A stretch of DNA of 40,201 bases from an uncultured Flavobacteriales bacterium (GCA_937899835.1 CALCCE010000020.1:1-40201), one strand, 5' to 3'. Numbered from the stretch's first letter, positions 7,878-16,945 are shown. The notes: a model not told the origin generated them from the sequence alone. Made by a program: numbers and translations.

Positions 7878-8714
7878 ATGGGAACACCAAAGGTTTCTGT
7901 ATACATTTTGATTGCTTTTCTGCTTGGTTTGCTGATGGGTGGAGTAGGGGTAAAAGTCTTATTGGAGCGAGAAAATAACAACTCAACAGAAGTAACCGAA
8001 AAGAGCAACAGTGCTGATCCTTCTGCGAAGGTTGTTGCAGACACTGTCACGTTTGCTGAAGAAAAACCAGTAAAGGCTGCAAAGGTGTCATCTAAGGTTG
8101 TCCCAAAACCAAAAGTTGAAAGGCAACCACAAGAGCCATCCTTCAAGAATATAGACTCCACTGTTGTAGATAGCGCAGCCGTCGTTCCAATTGATTCGAT
8201 AATGAACGACAGCATCGGCATAGCAAGTGCCGTAAACCTTATAGATTCTATGGGACTGGTTGCTAAAGAAGATTTCTACGTTAGTGATTCGATATTTGCC
8301 TCGGATACAATTATTACTGGTGAAGCACCTGGAGAAAAACCAATTGTGATCAAGAAAGAACAATATTTAGGGGGTAGAAAATTGATGATAACGGTTTTGG
8401 ATACCACGACTCAAAAGCGGGCCAAGGATTCACTGCTCACCCAGTTGAGCGGAGTAGTAGAGGCCAAAAATCCAGATTCTATTCTGGTGGAGTTTTGGCG
8501 TTCTCCACTCAATTATAAAGGATATAAAATGGCCAATAATAAATTGGTGATCTATGGTTTGCAAAGGCAATTTAAAATTTTGAAGGTCTACCAGTTGAAC
8601 GAGAAAATTTACTTGCAACACCTCGGGGTGGTTTATGGAGTGGAGCATACTTTTGCTTACAAAGCGTTCGATCCTGTGGAAGATCCCAATTTGCTCAACC
8701 GATTGCGTCCATGA
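7878..8714 (+). CDS. Membrane-anchored protein of unknown function, translationally coupled to dapF
   Basis: 278 residues from the ATG at 7878 (a GTG lies one codon earlier); no Shine-Dalgarno is visible. A single transmembrane helix at about 7-27 (VYILIAFLLGLLMGGVGVKV) is followed by a low-complexity, Val/Ser/Asp-rich linker (about 30-140). A compact C-terminal domain (about 155-278) has alternating hydrophobic residues and aromatic segments (WRSPLNYKGYKM, GLQRQFKILKVYQLNEKIYL). The likely topology is an N-in anchor with the C-terminal domain in the periplasm. The stop overlaps the dapF start as ATGA at 8711-8714, implying coupled translation. I do not recognise the family. Position ahead of dapF and mltG hints at an envelope role, by context only. 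Confidence 0.75.
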   Translation: MGTPKVSVYILIAFLLGLLMGGVGVKVLLERENNNSTEVTEKSNSADPSAKVVADTVTFAEEKPVKAAKVSSKVVPKPKVERQPQEPSFKNIDSTVVDSAAVVPIDSIMNDSIGIASAVNLIDSMGLVAKEDFYVSDSIFASDTIITGEAPGEKPIVIKKEQYLGGRKLMITVLDTTTQKRAKDSLLTQLSGVVEAKNPDSILVEFWRSPLNYKGYKMANNKLVIYGLQRQFKILKVYQLNEKIYLQHLGVVYGVEHTFAYKAFDPVEDPNLLNRLRP

Positions 8715-9493
8715 TTACTTCTTTTTCTAAATACCAAGGCACGGGCAACGACTTTGTCATTATCGACAACCGTGAAGGACAATTTCCTGCTCAGGATTTT
8801 AATTTCATTGCCCGATTGTGCGATCGTCGATTTGGAATCGGTGCTGACGGACTCATTCTTGTGCAGGAGGTTGCTGGTTTCGATTTTGAAATGCGCTATT
8901 ACAACGCCGACGGTCGATTGGGCTCAATGTGTGGAAATGGCGCTCGTTGTGCCGTGGCATTTGCCCATACCCTGAATTTATTCGAGTCGAAAACCCACTT
9001 TTTGGCCGTAGATGGGCCACACGATGCTTTTTTTCTGGGCGACCGGGTACGCTTGCTCATGCAGGATGTCAATGACATAGAAGAGGTGGGGAACGACTTT
9101 TTTCTCGATACTGGATCTCCTCATTACGTTCAATTTGTCGAGGATTTGCAGCAATTAGATGTCGCTACTGCGGGACGAGCTATTCGATACAATGATCGTT
9201 TTCGGGAAGAAGGAACCAATGTGAACTTCCTTGAGCTTAAGGATCAGCACCTGGCCATCCGAACCTATGAACGCGGAGTGGAAAACGAAACGTTTTCTTG
9301 TGGAACTGGAGTAGTTGCTTCTGCAATCACCGCTTTTCGAACCGGCATTGCCAAGGATCCAGAGCGCATACTATTGAAAGCAATAGGCGGAGACTTGAGT
9401 GTCTCTTTGGAAAGCAATGGAGCCCATCGGTTTTCCAACATTTGGCTGGAAGGCCCCGCTACATTCGTTTTTGAAGGATCGATCGACCGATGA
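8711..9493 (+). CDS. dapF: Diaminopimelate epimerase
   Basis: 260 residues, close to the family norm. It interconverts LL- and meso-diaminopimelate, the last step before meso-DAP is used for peptidoglycan and lysine. The two catalytic cysteines are present: Cys74 in MCGNGARC and Cys197 in SCGTGVVAS. The N-terminal substrate motif KYQGTGNDFVIID and the middle NADGRLGSM are canonical. It overlaps the gene before it and the gene after it (ATGA at 9490-9493) by four bases each, so the three are almost certainly one transcript. This places a cell-wall precursor enzyme in the same unit as the murein lyase mltG. Confidence 0.95.
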   Translation: MITSFSKYQGTGNDFVIIDNREGQFPAQDFNFIARLCDRRFGIGADGLILVQEVAGFDFEMRYYNADGRLGSMCGNGARCAVAFAHTLNLFESKTHFLAVDGPHDAFFLGDRVRLLMQDVNDIEEVGNDFFLDTGSPHYVQFVEDLQQLDVATAGRAIRYNDRFREEGTNVNFLELKDQHLAIRTYERGVENETFSCGTGVVASAITAFRTGIAKDPERILLKAIGGDLSVSLESNGAHRFSNIWLEGPATFVFEGSIDR

Positions 9494-10020
9494 GCCAATC
9501 CATTTTGCAGGGGGAGCGCATTCACCTCCGAGCCGTAGAACCAGCAGATGTTGACGCATTGTACCAGTGGGAAAACAACCCCGAAAACTGGAAAGTATCC
9601 AATACACTCATTCCTTTCTCCCGCCATTTGTTGGAACAATACGTCCATTCTGAGCACGATTTGATGCTGCAAAAGCAGTTGCGCTTGATGATCATTTCCA
9701 ATGAAAATGGGGCTCCTGTAGGGTGCCTCGATCTGTTTGATTTTGATGCCTTACACCTGAGAGCGGGCTTGGGAATCATCATTGCTGAGGTGGACAACCG
9801 ACGGAAAGGGTTAGCTACCGAGGCCCTTCACCTGATAATCCGATACGGAAAGGAAGTGATTCAATTACAGCAATTGTATTGCAGTATTCTGTCGGGTAAC
9901 GCATCCAGCATTGCGCTATTCGAGAAAGCAGGTTTTATAAGAACTGGTACCCGAATTTCCTGGCGAAGGCAAGCGGACAGCTGGGAAGATGAGCACTTTT
10001 ACCAGTTGATTTTCCGTTAA
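9490..10020 (+). CDS. GNAT-family N-acetyltransferase (RimJ/RimL-like)
   Basis: 176 residues. The opening GERIHLRAVEPADVDALYQW and the acetyl-CoA pyrophosphate loop EVDNRRKGLATEAL (about residues 98-111) define the GNAT fold of the Acetyltransf_3/RimL branch. The usual C-terminal feature is present too: NASSIALFEKAGFIRTG. Substrate cannot be told from sequence; candidates are a protein N-terminus, a polyamine or an amino sugar. It overlaps the dapF stop by four bases and lies 24 bp before mltG. A cell-wall-related substrate is a context guess only. Confidence 0.88.
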   Translation: MSQSILQGERIHLRAVEPADVDALYQWENNPENWKVSNTLIPFSRHLLEQYVHSEHDLMLQKQLRLMIISNENGAPVGCLDLFDFDALHLRAGLGIIIAEVDNRRKGLATEALHLIIRYGKEVIQLQQLYCSILSGNASSIALFEKAGFIRTGTRISWRRQADSWEDEHFYQLIFR

Positions 10021-10044
10021 GCACCAACCCCAATATGGAGTAGC

Positions 10045-11079
10045 ATGTTCAAAAAAGTGTTCATTGTAATGATATTAGTTCTCCTGGCAGGAGGAGGATT
10101 CGTGGGTTGGCAGGCTTATCAAGCCATATACCAACCCAACGTTGTGCTTGAAGATAACGACAGTCCTTATGTATACATAGCCACCGGAGACGATTTTCAA
10201 AAGGTAAGTGCTCAACTCTACGAGCGGAAAATGATCTTGAACCGAAGTTCTTTTGAGTGGGTAGCTGAACAGAAAAAGTATACCGGACACGTTCGACCCG
10301 GCAGGTATAAAGTGGAAGCGGGCATGACCAACTCCGAACTGGTCAACTTGCTCCGATCTGGAAAACAAGAACCGGTAAAACTTGTATTTCACAATGTGCG
10401 GACACTGCCCGACCTTGCCGGGCGCATTGCCCGCCAAATTGAAGCTGATTCTACTAAGCTTGTTTCGGCGATGCTTTCTACAGAGTCTGCTCGTGAATAT
10501 GGTTTCAACGAACACAGTTTTCGTTCCATGTTTATTCCCAATACCTATCAGTTGAACTGGAATACCAGCGCCAAACAGTTTCTCGACCGAATGGCACGGG
10601 AGTTCAAAGTCTTTTGGAACGAAAAGCGGAAAATGAAGGCCCGGGAACTTAATCTGCAACAGAGCGAGGTACATACTTTAGCCTCGATTGTGGAAGAAGA
10701 GACCAGCAAAAGAGAAGAGGCACCAAGAATTGCCGGAGTATATGTAAACCGCTTGCGCAAAGGAATGCCACTGCAAGCGGACCCCACTCTAAAATGGGCA
10801 ATTGGAGATTTTACCATCAAGCGACTGCTTGACAAAGACAAGGAGATCAACTCACCTTACAACACCTATAAATACAGAGGGTTGCCGCCGGGGCCTATCC
10901 GGTTGGCAGATACCCGCTACATTGATGCGGTGCTGGATTACGAACGGCACGATTACCTCTATTTCTGCGCCCGGGAAGACTTTTCGGGTTATACGAACTT
11001 TGCAAAAACTTATGCGCAGCATTTGGTCAATGCCCGGAGGTACCAACGCGCCTTGAACCAAAGAAAAATATACCGTTGA
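10045..11079 (+). CDS. mltG: Endolytic murein transglycosylase MltG (YceG-like)
   Basis: 344 residues, matching the family. A transmembrane anchor at about 4-24 is followed by a LysM-like subdomain (about 40-110) and the YceG catalytic domain. The catalytic Glu lies in LASIVEEETSKREE (Glu217-219), followed by the conserved GVYVNRLRKGMPLQADPT and the C-terminal SPYNTYKYRGLPPGPI and YLYFCARED. MltG cuts nascent glycan strands internally at the inner membrane and sets glycan length. The stop overlaps an alternative TTG start of the next gene, but the likelier ATG start is at 11085. Its place after dapF and before a hexose-phosphate mutase fits a wall-synthesis unit. Confidence 0.94.
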   Translation: MFKKVFIVMILVLLAGGGFVGWQAYQAIYQPNVVLEDNDSPYVYIATGDDFQKVSAQLYERKMILNRSSFEWVAEQKKYTGHVRPGRYKVEAGMTNSELVNLLRSGKQEPVKLVFHNVRTLPDLAGRIARQIEADSTKLVSAMLSTESAREYGFNEHSFRSMFIPNTYQLNWNTSAKQFLDRMAREFKVFWNEKRKMKARELNLQQSEVHTLASIVEEETSKREEAPRIAGVYVNRLRKGMPLQADPTLKWAIGDFTIKRLLDKDKEINSPYNTYKYRGLPPGPIRLADTRYIDAVLDYERHDYLYFCAREDFSGYTNFAKTYAQHLVNARRYQRALNQRKIYR

Positions 11080-11084
11080 CGATC

Positions 11085-12506
11085 ATGAGTATTGAAAAAA
11101 TCAAATTTGGAACCGATGGTTGGCGGGCTTTGATTGCCGAGCGTTTTACGGTAGAAAACGTGGCCCGTATCACGTTAGGAGTCAGTGCATGGCTCAAGCT
11201 GCATTTTGATCAGCCCACAGTAGTGCTGGGGCACGACTGCCGCTTTGCCGGTGAATTGTTTGCCGAAACCATTGCCCGAATCCTCGCCCGGGAGGGAGTG
11301 GAGGTGTTGATGGCACAAGACTTTGTTTCCACCCCCATGGTTTCTTTAGGCACCGTTAGCCATCAGGCGAGTTTGGGCATTATTCTCACTGCAAGCCACA
11401 ACCCACCGGGTTATCACGGTTATAAGCTCAAAGGGCATTACGGAGGTCCTTTGCTACCCGATGGAATCGCAGCAGTAGAGCAGGAGATTCCTGACGTTTC
11501 CAATTACCATCACACGGGTGGCACTTCATTAGCAGAATTTATAGACCAAGGAAAAGTAAAGATCGTTGAATTAGAGGCCGAATACCTGGCAAAGGTGCGA
11601 GGCAGTTTTGATATTGATGCGATCCATCAATCAAACCTCCATTTGGCTTATGATGCCATGTATGGTGCAGGTCAGCGAGTGGTGCCGCAACTCTTACCCA
11701 AAGTGCGTCTGTTTCGCTGTGAGCACAATCCTCATTTTCATGGTATTGCTCCTGAGCCCATTTTAAGGAACCTCGGTTTGTATTCAAGCTTCATTCAAGC
11801 CGTGGGAGATCTGGACTGTGGACTAGCCACCGACGGCGATGCCGATCGTATTGGTTTAATGGATGGAAATGGCCAATACGTCGATTCGCACCACATCATG
11901 TTACTGCTTATTCACTACCTGCATCATTACAAAGGTTGGACAGGAAAGGTGATCACGGGATTCAGTTCTACGGTAAAAATTGCTCAATTGTGTAAGCACT
12001 ATGGACTCGACCTTGAGGTGGTACCCATTGGCTTCAAGCACATTTGTGGAAGAATGCTGGAAACCGACGTGTTGAGGGGGGGAGAGGAGTCTGGAGGATT
12101 TGGCGTGAAAGGCTACATCCCCGAGCGGGACGGTATCTGGAACGGACTCGTGCTGTGGGAGTTTATGGCCACTTCCGGAAAGACCATTCGCGAACTTATT
12201 GATGAGGTGTATGCGCTTGTTGGTTCTTTTGCTTTCCAGCGTATTGATTTGCACTTACCAGAAACGGAAAAACAGGCCATCGTTGCACATTGCAAGGCGG
12301 GTGGTTTTGCCCAATTTGGCGACCTAAAGGTCAATCGATTTGAAGATTTAGACGGCTTCAAGTATTATTTCAATGCTGACGAATGGGTGATGATTCGCCC
12401 TTCAGGTACTGAACCGGTGTTGCGTACGTATGCCGAAGCTGGAACTGCGGAAAAAGCTGCGGCTATTCTTGAAGCCACACATCAGGAAATGCGCCAATTG
12501 TTTTGA
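11085..12506 (+). CDS. Phosphoglucomutase/phosphomannomutase family enzyme
   Basis: 473 residues from the ATG at 11085; a TTG at 11076 is possible but ATG gives the usual start MSIEKIKFGTDGWRALIAE. The four alpha-D-phosphohexomutase signatures are present: phosphoserine loop LTASHNPPG (Ser104), metal loop TDGDADRIG (about 246-254), sugar loop GGEESGGFG, and phosphate loop RPSGTEPVLRTYAE near the C-terminus. It interconverts hexose-1-phosphate and hexose-6-phosphate; glucose, mannose or glucosamine specificity is not decidable here. The sugar loop GEESG is common in glucose/mannose mutases. It starts 5 bp after mltG and probably feeds envelope polysaccharide or wall synthesis. Confidence 0.9.
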   Translation: MSIEKIKFGTDGWRALIAERFTVENVARITLGVSAWLKLHFDQPTVVLGHDCRFAGELFAETIARILAREGVEVLMAQDFVSTPMVSLGTVSHQASLGIILTASHNPPGYHGYKLKGHYGGPLLPDGIAAVEQEIPDVSNYHHTGGTSLAEFIDQGKVKIVELEAEYLAKVRGSFDIDAIHQSNLHLAYDAMYGAGQRVVPQLLPKVRLFRCEHNPHFHGIAPEPILRNLGLYSSFIQAVGDLDCGLATDGDADRIGLMDGNGQYVDSHHIMLLLIHYLHHYKGWTGKVITGFSSTVKIAQLCKHYGLDLEVVPIGFKHICGRMLETDVLRGGEESGGFGVKGYIPERDGIWNGLVLWEFMATSGKTIRELIDEVYALVGSFAFQRIDLHLPETEKQAIVAHCKAGGFAQFGDLKVNRFEDLDGFKYYFNADEWVMIRPSGTEPVLRTYAEAGTAEKAAAILEATHQEMRQLF

Positions 12507-12516
12507 TCTGAATACC

Positions 12517-13434
12517 TTGAATAGAATTGTCTTCATCGGTGTGCTTACTGTAGCCTTGTGCGTTTCTGGGCTATTGGTTAAGGGGCAAGCATTGCAGGAT
12601 TCTGTTCGTCCAGGACGTTTACGGGGTGTAGTGCTCACCGAATCCATTAGCTATTCCATGACCATGGCCGGGTTATACCAGCTTTGGTATAAAGATGAGG
12701 GCCTAAGTAGTTTTCGGTTTTTCAACGACAATCGCAATTGGTTGTTGATGGACAAGGCGGGGCATGCTACCACTTCTTATTATGTGGGTTATGCAGGCAT
12801 GGAAGTTTTGCGGTGGGCTGGCTTGGATCGAAAAAAAGCGATGTGGTATGGTGCTCCATTAGGCTTAGCATTTCTTACTTCAGTAGAGGTTTTTGATGGT
12901 TTCTCAGAAGATTGGGGTTTTTCTTGGGGAGATGCACTGGCTAATTCTGGTGGAACGGCACTCCTCATGGCCCAGGAACTGGCGTGGCAAGAACAGCGGA
13001 TGCTCCTCAAATTTTCTTATGCTCCAACGGAGTTTGCCAATTATGTGCCCAACGTTTTGGGCAGTTCTTGGAACGAGCGCATCTTAAAGGATTACAACGG
13101 GCAAACCTATTGGTTGTCGGTTAATCCTGCTTCCTTTGCTTCTAAGGGCGCCAAAATTCCCCAGTGGCTCAATGTTGCTATCGGATATGGTGCAACCGGT
13201 ATGACCAGCGGGAGCAGTGCCGACATTCGCGAAGTATGGGTGGATGGAAGGTGGCAACGATTTACCCGCCGTCGACAGGCCTATTTGTCCTTAGACATTG
13301 ATTTGACCCGTATTCCGTCCAAGCGGCAATGGGTAAAAACTGCATTAGGTTCCATTGGTTTTTTAAAGGTGCCAATGCCTGCGCTTGAGTGGCGTGAAGG
13401 AAAAGGACTACTCTTTCGGCCGCTGTTTTTTTAA
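12517..13434 (+). CDS. DUF2279 (YfiM-like) exported protein
   Basis: About 305 residues if translation starts at TTG 12517. That codon opens a good signal peptide (NRIVFIGVLTVALCVSG, cleavage near VKGQA) and lies 10 bp after the mutase stop. Longer in-frame starts exist inside the mutase gene (from 12430) but would put a long basic stretch ahead of the signal peptide, so I prefer the short form. The DUF2279 core is recognisable: MDKAGHATTSYYVGY, LAFLTSVEVFDGFSEDWGFS and WGDALANSGGTALLMAQEL, with conserved acidic and His residues suggestive of a membrane-associated or enzymatic pocket. No function is established for the family. It is the last gene of the dapF-mltG unit. Confidence 0.8.
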   Translation: MNRIVFIGVLTVALCVSGLLVKGQALQDSVRPGRLRGVVLTESISYSMTMAGLYQLWYKDEGLSSFRFFNDNRNWLLMDKAGHATTSYYVGYAGMEVLRWAGLDRKKAMWYGAPLGLAFLTSVEVFDGFSEDWGFSWGDALANSGGTALLMAQELAWQEQRMLLKFSYAPTEFANYVPNVLGSSWNERILKDYNGQTYWLSVNPASFASKGAKIPQWLNVAIGYGATGMTSGSSADIREVWVDGRWQRFTRRRQAYLSLDIDLTRIPSKRQWVKTALGSIGFLKVPMPALEWREGKGLLFRPLFF

Positions 13435-13502
13435 AATCTGAATAGTTGGTAGCTCAAGAAACCCTTTTGCGGATTAGGTAGGTTGGGGCAATGCTCCTTT
13501 TA

Positions 13503-14174
13503 TCAGCCCTCACGCATGTCGATCACGTCCCAATCCATGGGAGGCTCGTATTCGAACTGTGTCGCGTCCGCAGGAACGTTGGTCTCCATGTTAGAAAGCG
13601 TGTAGGTAAATACGTTTCCATCCCGGTAAAAAATCTTCATTTCAATCAACTCAGCGCTGTTCGGATTGATTGCCAATTGAAGCGTATGAAAAGGTTTTGA
13701 ATCTGGTTGCATCGGGTACAGACGCACCAGTGATACGTTTTTACCCGCTATTTGCGATTGGCCTTCCATCCGGTATTTGAAAGTTTCCTCATAGGTGGAA
13801 AGCAACTGAGTCGGTGTAATGAAAGCACCGTCCTCCTCCGTACTAACATCGTTGATCTGTACTTCTTCGGTGGCGGGGTTGGCCATCCAAACCGTTTTGG
13901 AGTTGCACACTACCGTTACTTCACCCAGTTTCAGGTGGTATCGGTCACCTTGTAGCAACACGTTGCCTTCCTTGGTTTCGTCCACCCCATCGGTGTTACT
14001 CATTTTGAAAACAAAGTCAAACTTTAAGGAGGTATAGCTCTCGTGTTTATCGGCCAATTGCTTCAGCAACTTACCGGCTTCAGGATCTTTTGGAACAAGC
14101 TCTGATTCAATGACATCTTGTGCCATGGCCACCGAAAAACTGAAAAAGGCCAGGAGGGAAAAAAGTGTTTTCAT
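13503..14174 (-). CDS. lolA: LolA-like outer-membrane lipoprotein carrier protein
   Basis: 223 residues with a signal peptide (MKTLFSLLAFFSFSVAMAQ), so periplasmic. The LolA fold is suggested by an early helix (LLKQLADKHESYTSLKFDF), the alternating strands GNVLLQGDRYHLKLGEVTVV and NSKTVWMANPATEEVQI, and the closing segment. LolA shuttles lipoproteins from the inner-membrane LolCDE complex to the outer membrane. It follows ftsK by 41 bp on the same strand, an arrangement widespread in Bacteroidota, so the two are probably co-transcribed. The Lol partners are not in the window. Confidence 0.85.
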   Translation of the reverse strand: MKTLFSLLAFFSFSVAMAQDVIESELVPKDPEAGKLLKQLADKHESYTSLKFDFVFKMSNTDGVDETKEGNVLLQGDRYHLKLGEVTVVCNSKTVWMANPATEEVQINDVSTEEDGAFITPTQLLSTYEETFKYRMEGQSQIAGKNVSLVRLYPMQPDSKPFHTLQLAINPNSAELIEMKIFYRDGNVFTYTLSNMETNVPADATQFEYEPPMDWDVIDMREG

Positions 14175-14215
14175 GATTGCTAACTTGTGAGCTCAGAGGC
14201 GTTTTAGCCCCGCTT

Positions 14216-16831
14216 TTAAATTTCTTGCTCCTCTCCTTTCAATAAGTGTTCCAAACTCATTTCATCGGGGATTAGTACTTGCCGGGCTTTGCTTCCTTCG
14301 AAGGGACCAATAATGCCCGCGGCTTCCAATTGATCAATGATTCGCCCTGCTCGGTTATAACCCAGTTTTAATTTTCGCTGCAACAAAGAGGCAGAACCTT
14401 GCTGGTGAATGACAACTACCCGAGCGGCATCTTCAAAAAGTGCATCGCGGTCGGCCGCGTCCAGGTCCCCTGCCTGGTTTTGAGCACTTTCATCGATGTA
14501 TTCTGGTAATAGCAAGGCATCAGGGTAAGCCCGCTGCTGGCCAATAAAATCGGTGATCCGCTCTACTTCTGGTGTATCTACGAAGGCACACTGCAAACGT
14601 AGCAGGTCACTACCAGTAGATAAGAGCATATCTCCTCTACCGATCAATTGTTCGGCTCCACCGGCGTCCAGAATGGTGCGGGAGTCAATTTTTGAGGTTA
14701 CCCGAAAAGCAATTCGTGTTGGAAAGTTAGCCTTGATGGTACCAGTAATGATGTTGACCGAAGGACGCTGAGTAGCGATAATCAAGTGAATGCCAATGGC
14801 TCGGGCCAGCTGGGCCAAACGCGCAATGGGAGTCTCCACTTCTTTTCCTGCGGTCATGATCAGGTCGGCAAACTCATCTACGACCAACACAATGTAGGGA
14901 AGGAAACGGTGCCCATTCTCAGGATTGAGCTTACGGGCTTTGAATTTAACGTTGTATTCTTTGATGTTTCGCGTTTGTGCATTTTTCAACAACTCATAGC
15001 GTTGATCCATCTCCACGCACAGGCTGTTCACGGTATTCACTACCTTTTTGGTATCGGTAATGATGGGTTCTTCCTCGCCCGGAAGTTTGGCCAAAAAGTG
15101 ACGCTCAATTTTGTTGAAAAGGGTGAGTTCAACTTTTTTAGGATCTACCAACACAAATTTTACCTCCGCCGGGTGGCGCTTGTAGAGCAGCGATGCCAAA
15201 ATAACGTTGAGGCCTACCGATTTACCTTGACCAGTGGCACCTGCCATCAGCAAGTGGGGCATTTTGGCCAAATCGATGGTGTAGGTTTCGTTGCTAATGG
15301 TTTTTCCCAGCACAATGGGTAATGCCATGTCGCTGCCCTGAAACTTTTCGGAAGACGCAACAGTTCTAAAAGCCACAATTTCTGGCTTTTGGTTCGGTAC
15401 TTCAATACCGATGGTTCCACGACCGGGAATGGGGGCAATGATTCGAATACCAAGAGCCGACAAGCTCAAGGCGATGTCGTCCTCCAGGTTTTTAATTTTG
15501 GAGATACGCACACCGGCGGCTGGCACAATTTCGTAGAGTGTAACGGTCGGGCCAATGGTCGCTTTGATCTTCGCAATTTGAATGTTGTAGTTGCTCAGGG
15601 TTTCAACAATCCGGTTTTTGTTGGTTTCCAACTCATCACGATCCACCTGAACGTTACTACCGGAATAAGCTTCCAGTAAATCGATTGTAGGGAATTGGTA
15701 ATCTGATAGATCGAGGGTGGGATCGTATTCGCCAAACTCTTCTACCGGGTTCACTGGTTTTTCAACCGCAGTATCTTCCTCTTCCTGCTTTTTAGCAGCC
15801 GCTTCTTCCAACGCCTTGTCCAATTCATCTTCTACCAGTTCTCCTGATTCGGGCTCCGTTTTTTCGGGGACACTGGTTTCCAATTCAATTCCGGAATGGG
15901 CTGGCTCAGCTTCTTCCGGAGCTAAGGTGGCGGTTAAAGTAGTTGCTGCTGCAACCGTGGAAGGAGCTCCTTCTACCTCGAGGTCTAAGCCCGGAGAGTC
16001 AGGTTGCTCGGTTTTCTGCTGCTCCAATTCAGTTTGTGGAGCAGAACTGTTGGCCACCAGAACAGGCTCGGGAATTTCTTCATCAGGTATCTCAGAATCT
16101 TCGGTTGGAGGGTCGAACCAACTATCACCTGTGGCTGATGCAGTCGATTCCTCATCCTCAGATGTTGTTTCGGGTTTGCCCAAAAGTGCCTTCAACCGGT
16201 TGAGGTTGGGATCGAAAAAGATGATCACGAAAACCGCCAAAACAAAAAATACGAAGAAGGTGGCCCCAATTCCGCCCAATAAACCAGATAGCCACTTGTT
16301 GGCACTGTATCCGAAAGAGCCGCCTAAAAAGTGCAGGTCGGTGCTGGTTTTTACGAAAGTTCCCAAAGCCATACTCACCCATACCAAAGCAAATGCGGTA
16401 TAAGTAAACGTCTTTTTGAGCGGCAACAAGCTGATTTTGAACAGCACTCGAAACCCTACCAGGAAAAACAACAAAATGAACAGGTAGGAAGAAATACCGA
16501 ACCAACTGTGAATGAACTGATGCGAGATAATGGCACCCAAGGACCCCAACCAGTTTTCGATATGAATCTCGGGAGTGGAAACGAGGTTCCACCAGGAATG
16601 GACCAATTTATCCTGGTCTTCTTTCCAGGTGAAAAGAAAAGAAGTAAAAGCAATCAATAGGTAGGCCGAAAACAAAAGGCAAAGCAAGCCTACAATCCTA
16701 TGAAGCCGGGTATCTTCGAAAAAACGAGTGACTTTTCCGGGAAATTTCAACTTCGCCGAACGCTTTTTCTTTTTGGGCTTTTTTTCAGGACCTGCAGACT
16801 TGTCTTTGTATTGATTCCTGGCTTTACTCAT
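14216..16831 (-). CDS. ftsK: FtsK/SpoIIIE-family DNA translocase
   Basis: 871 residues. A basic N-terminus is followed by four predicted membrane helices (about 44-68, 96-127, 140-160, 182-206), then an acidic low-complexity linker (about 215-370, rich in Glu, Pro, Ser, Thr). The motor domain has Walker A GATGQGKSVG (531-540), Walker B VLVVDEFADLIM (about 655-670) and the FtsK signature IHLIIATQRPSVNIITG. A winged-helix gamma domain at about 800-865 (LQRKLKLGYNRAGRIIDQLE) recognises KOPS-type polarity sequences in other species. It pumps chromosomal DNA through the division septum and activates Xer recombination at dif. A match to the phylum -7 element lies just upstream; lolA follows. Confidence 0.96.
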   Translation of the reverse strand: MSKARNQYKDKSAGPEKKPKKKKRSAKLKFPGKVTRFFEDTRLHRIVGLLCLLFSAYLLIAFTSFLFTWKEDQDKLVHSWWNLVSTPEIHIENWLGSLGAIISHQFIHSWFGISSYLFILLFFLVGFRVLFKISLLPLKKTFTYTAFALVWVSMALGTFVKTSTDLHFLGGSFGYSANKWLSGLLGGIGATFFVFFVLAVFVIIFFDPNLNRLKALLGKPETTSEDEESTASATGDSWFDPPTEDSEIPDEEIPEPVLVANSSAPQTELEQQKTEQPDSPGLDLEVEGAPSTVAAATTLTATLAPEEAEPAHSGIELETSVPEKTEPESGELVEDELDKALEEAAAKKQEEEDTAVEKPVNPVEEFGEYDPTLDLSDYQFPTIDLLEAYSGSNVQVDRDELETNKNRIVETLSNYNIQIAKIKATIGPTVTLYEIVPAAGVRISKIKNLEDDIALSLSALGIRIIAPIPGRGTIGIEVPNQKPEIVAFRTVASSEKFQGSDMALPIVLGKTISNETYTIDLAKMPHLLMAGATGQGKSVGLNVILASLLYKRHPAEVKFVLVDPKKVELTLFNKIERHFLAKLPGEEEPIITDTKKVVNTVNSLCVEMDQRYELLKNAQTRNIKEYNVKFKARKLNPENGHRFLPYIVLVVDEFADLIMTAGKEVETPIARLAQLARAIGIHLIIATQRPSVNIITGTIKANFPTRIAFRVTSKIDSRTILDAGGAEQLIGRGDMLLSTGSDLLRLQCAFVDTPEVERITDFIGQQRAYPDALLLPEYIDESAQNQAGDLDAADRDALFEDAARVVVIHQQGSASLLQRKLKLGYNRAGRIIDQLEAAGIIGPFEGSKARQVLIPDEMSLEHLLKGEEQEI

Positions 16832-16853
16832 CTGAACCTCAAGGTTTAATCTT

Positions 16854-16861
16854 CAAATCTA
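16854..16861 (-). promoter_or_regulatory. Candidate -7 element upstream of ftsK
   Basis: CAAATCTA on the plus strand reads TAGATTTG on the minus strand, matching TAnnTTTG. It lies about 23 bases before the ftsK ATG. No convincing TTTG -33 element sits at 17-23 bases, so this is a weak call. Confidence 0.35.
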
Positions 16862-16922
16862 TAAACTAAACCTGCCAGAAATTCTTGTGTAGGGAGGAGT
16901 TTTCCCCAAGGTTATAAACATC

Positions 16923-16945
16923 AAAGCCCCGAACGACGGGGCTTT
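16923..16945 (-). terminator. Hairpin terminator after the tandem exported-protein genes
   Basis: AAAGCCCC (16923-16930) and GGGGCTTT (16938-16945) form a perfect 8-bp stem around a 7-base loop, 26 bp beyond the stop of the 16972-17628 gene. The T tract is short (the stem itself ends in TTT). Confidence 0.7.

Noticed and set aside
10075-10674. A 199-residue minus-strand open frame inside mltG
   Set aside because: Antisense to a gene with full family motifs; no recognisable motif or start signal of its own.
15717-16403. A 228-residue Ser-rich open frame on the plus strand
   Set aside because: It lies wholly inside ftsK on the opposite strand, over the acidic low-complexity linker; its composition is the mirror of Glu/Pro-rich codons and it has no domain pattern.
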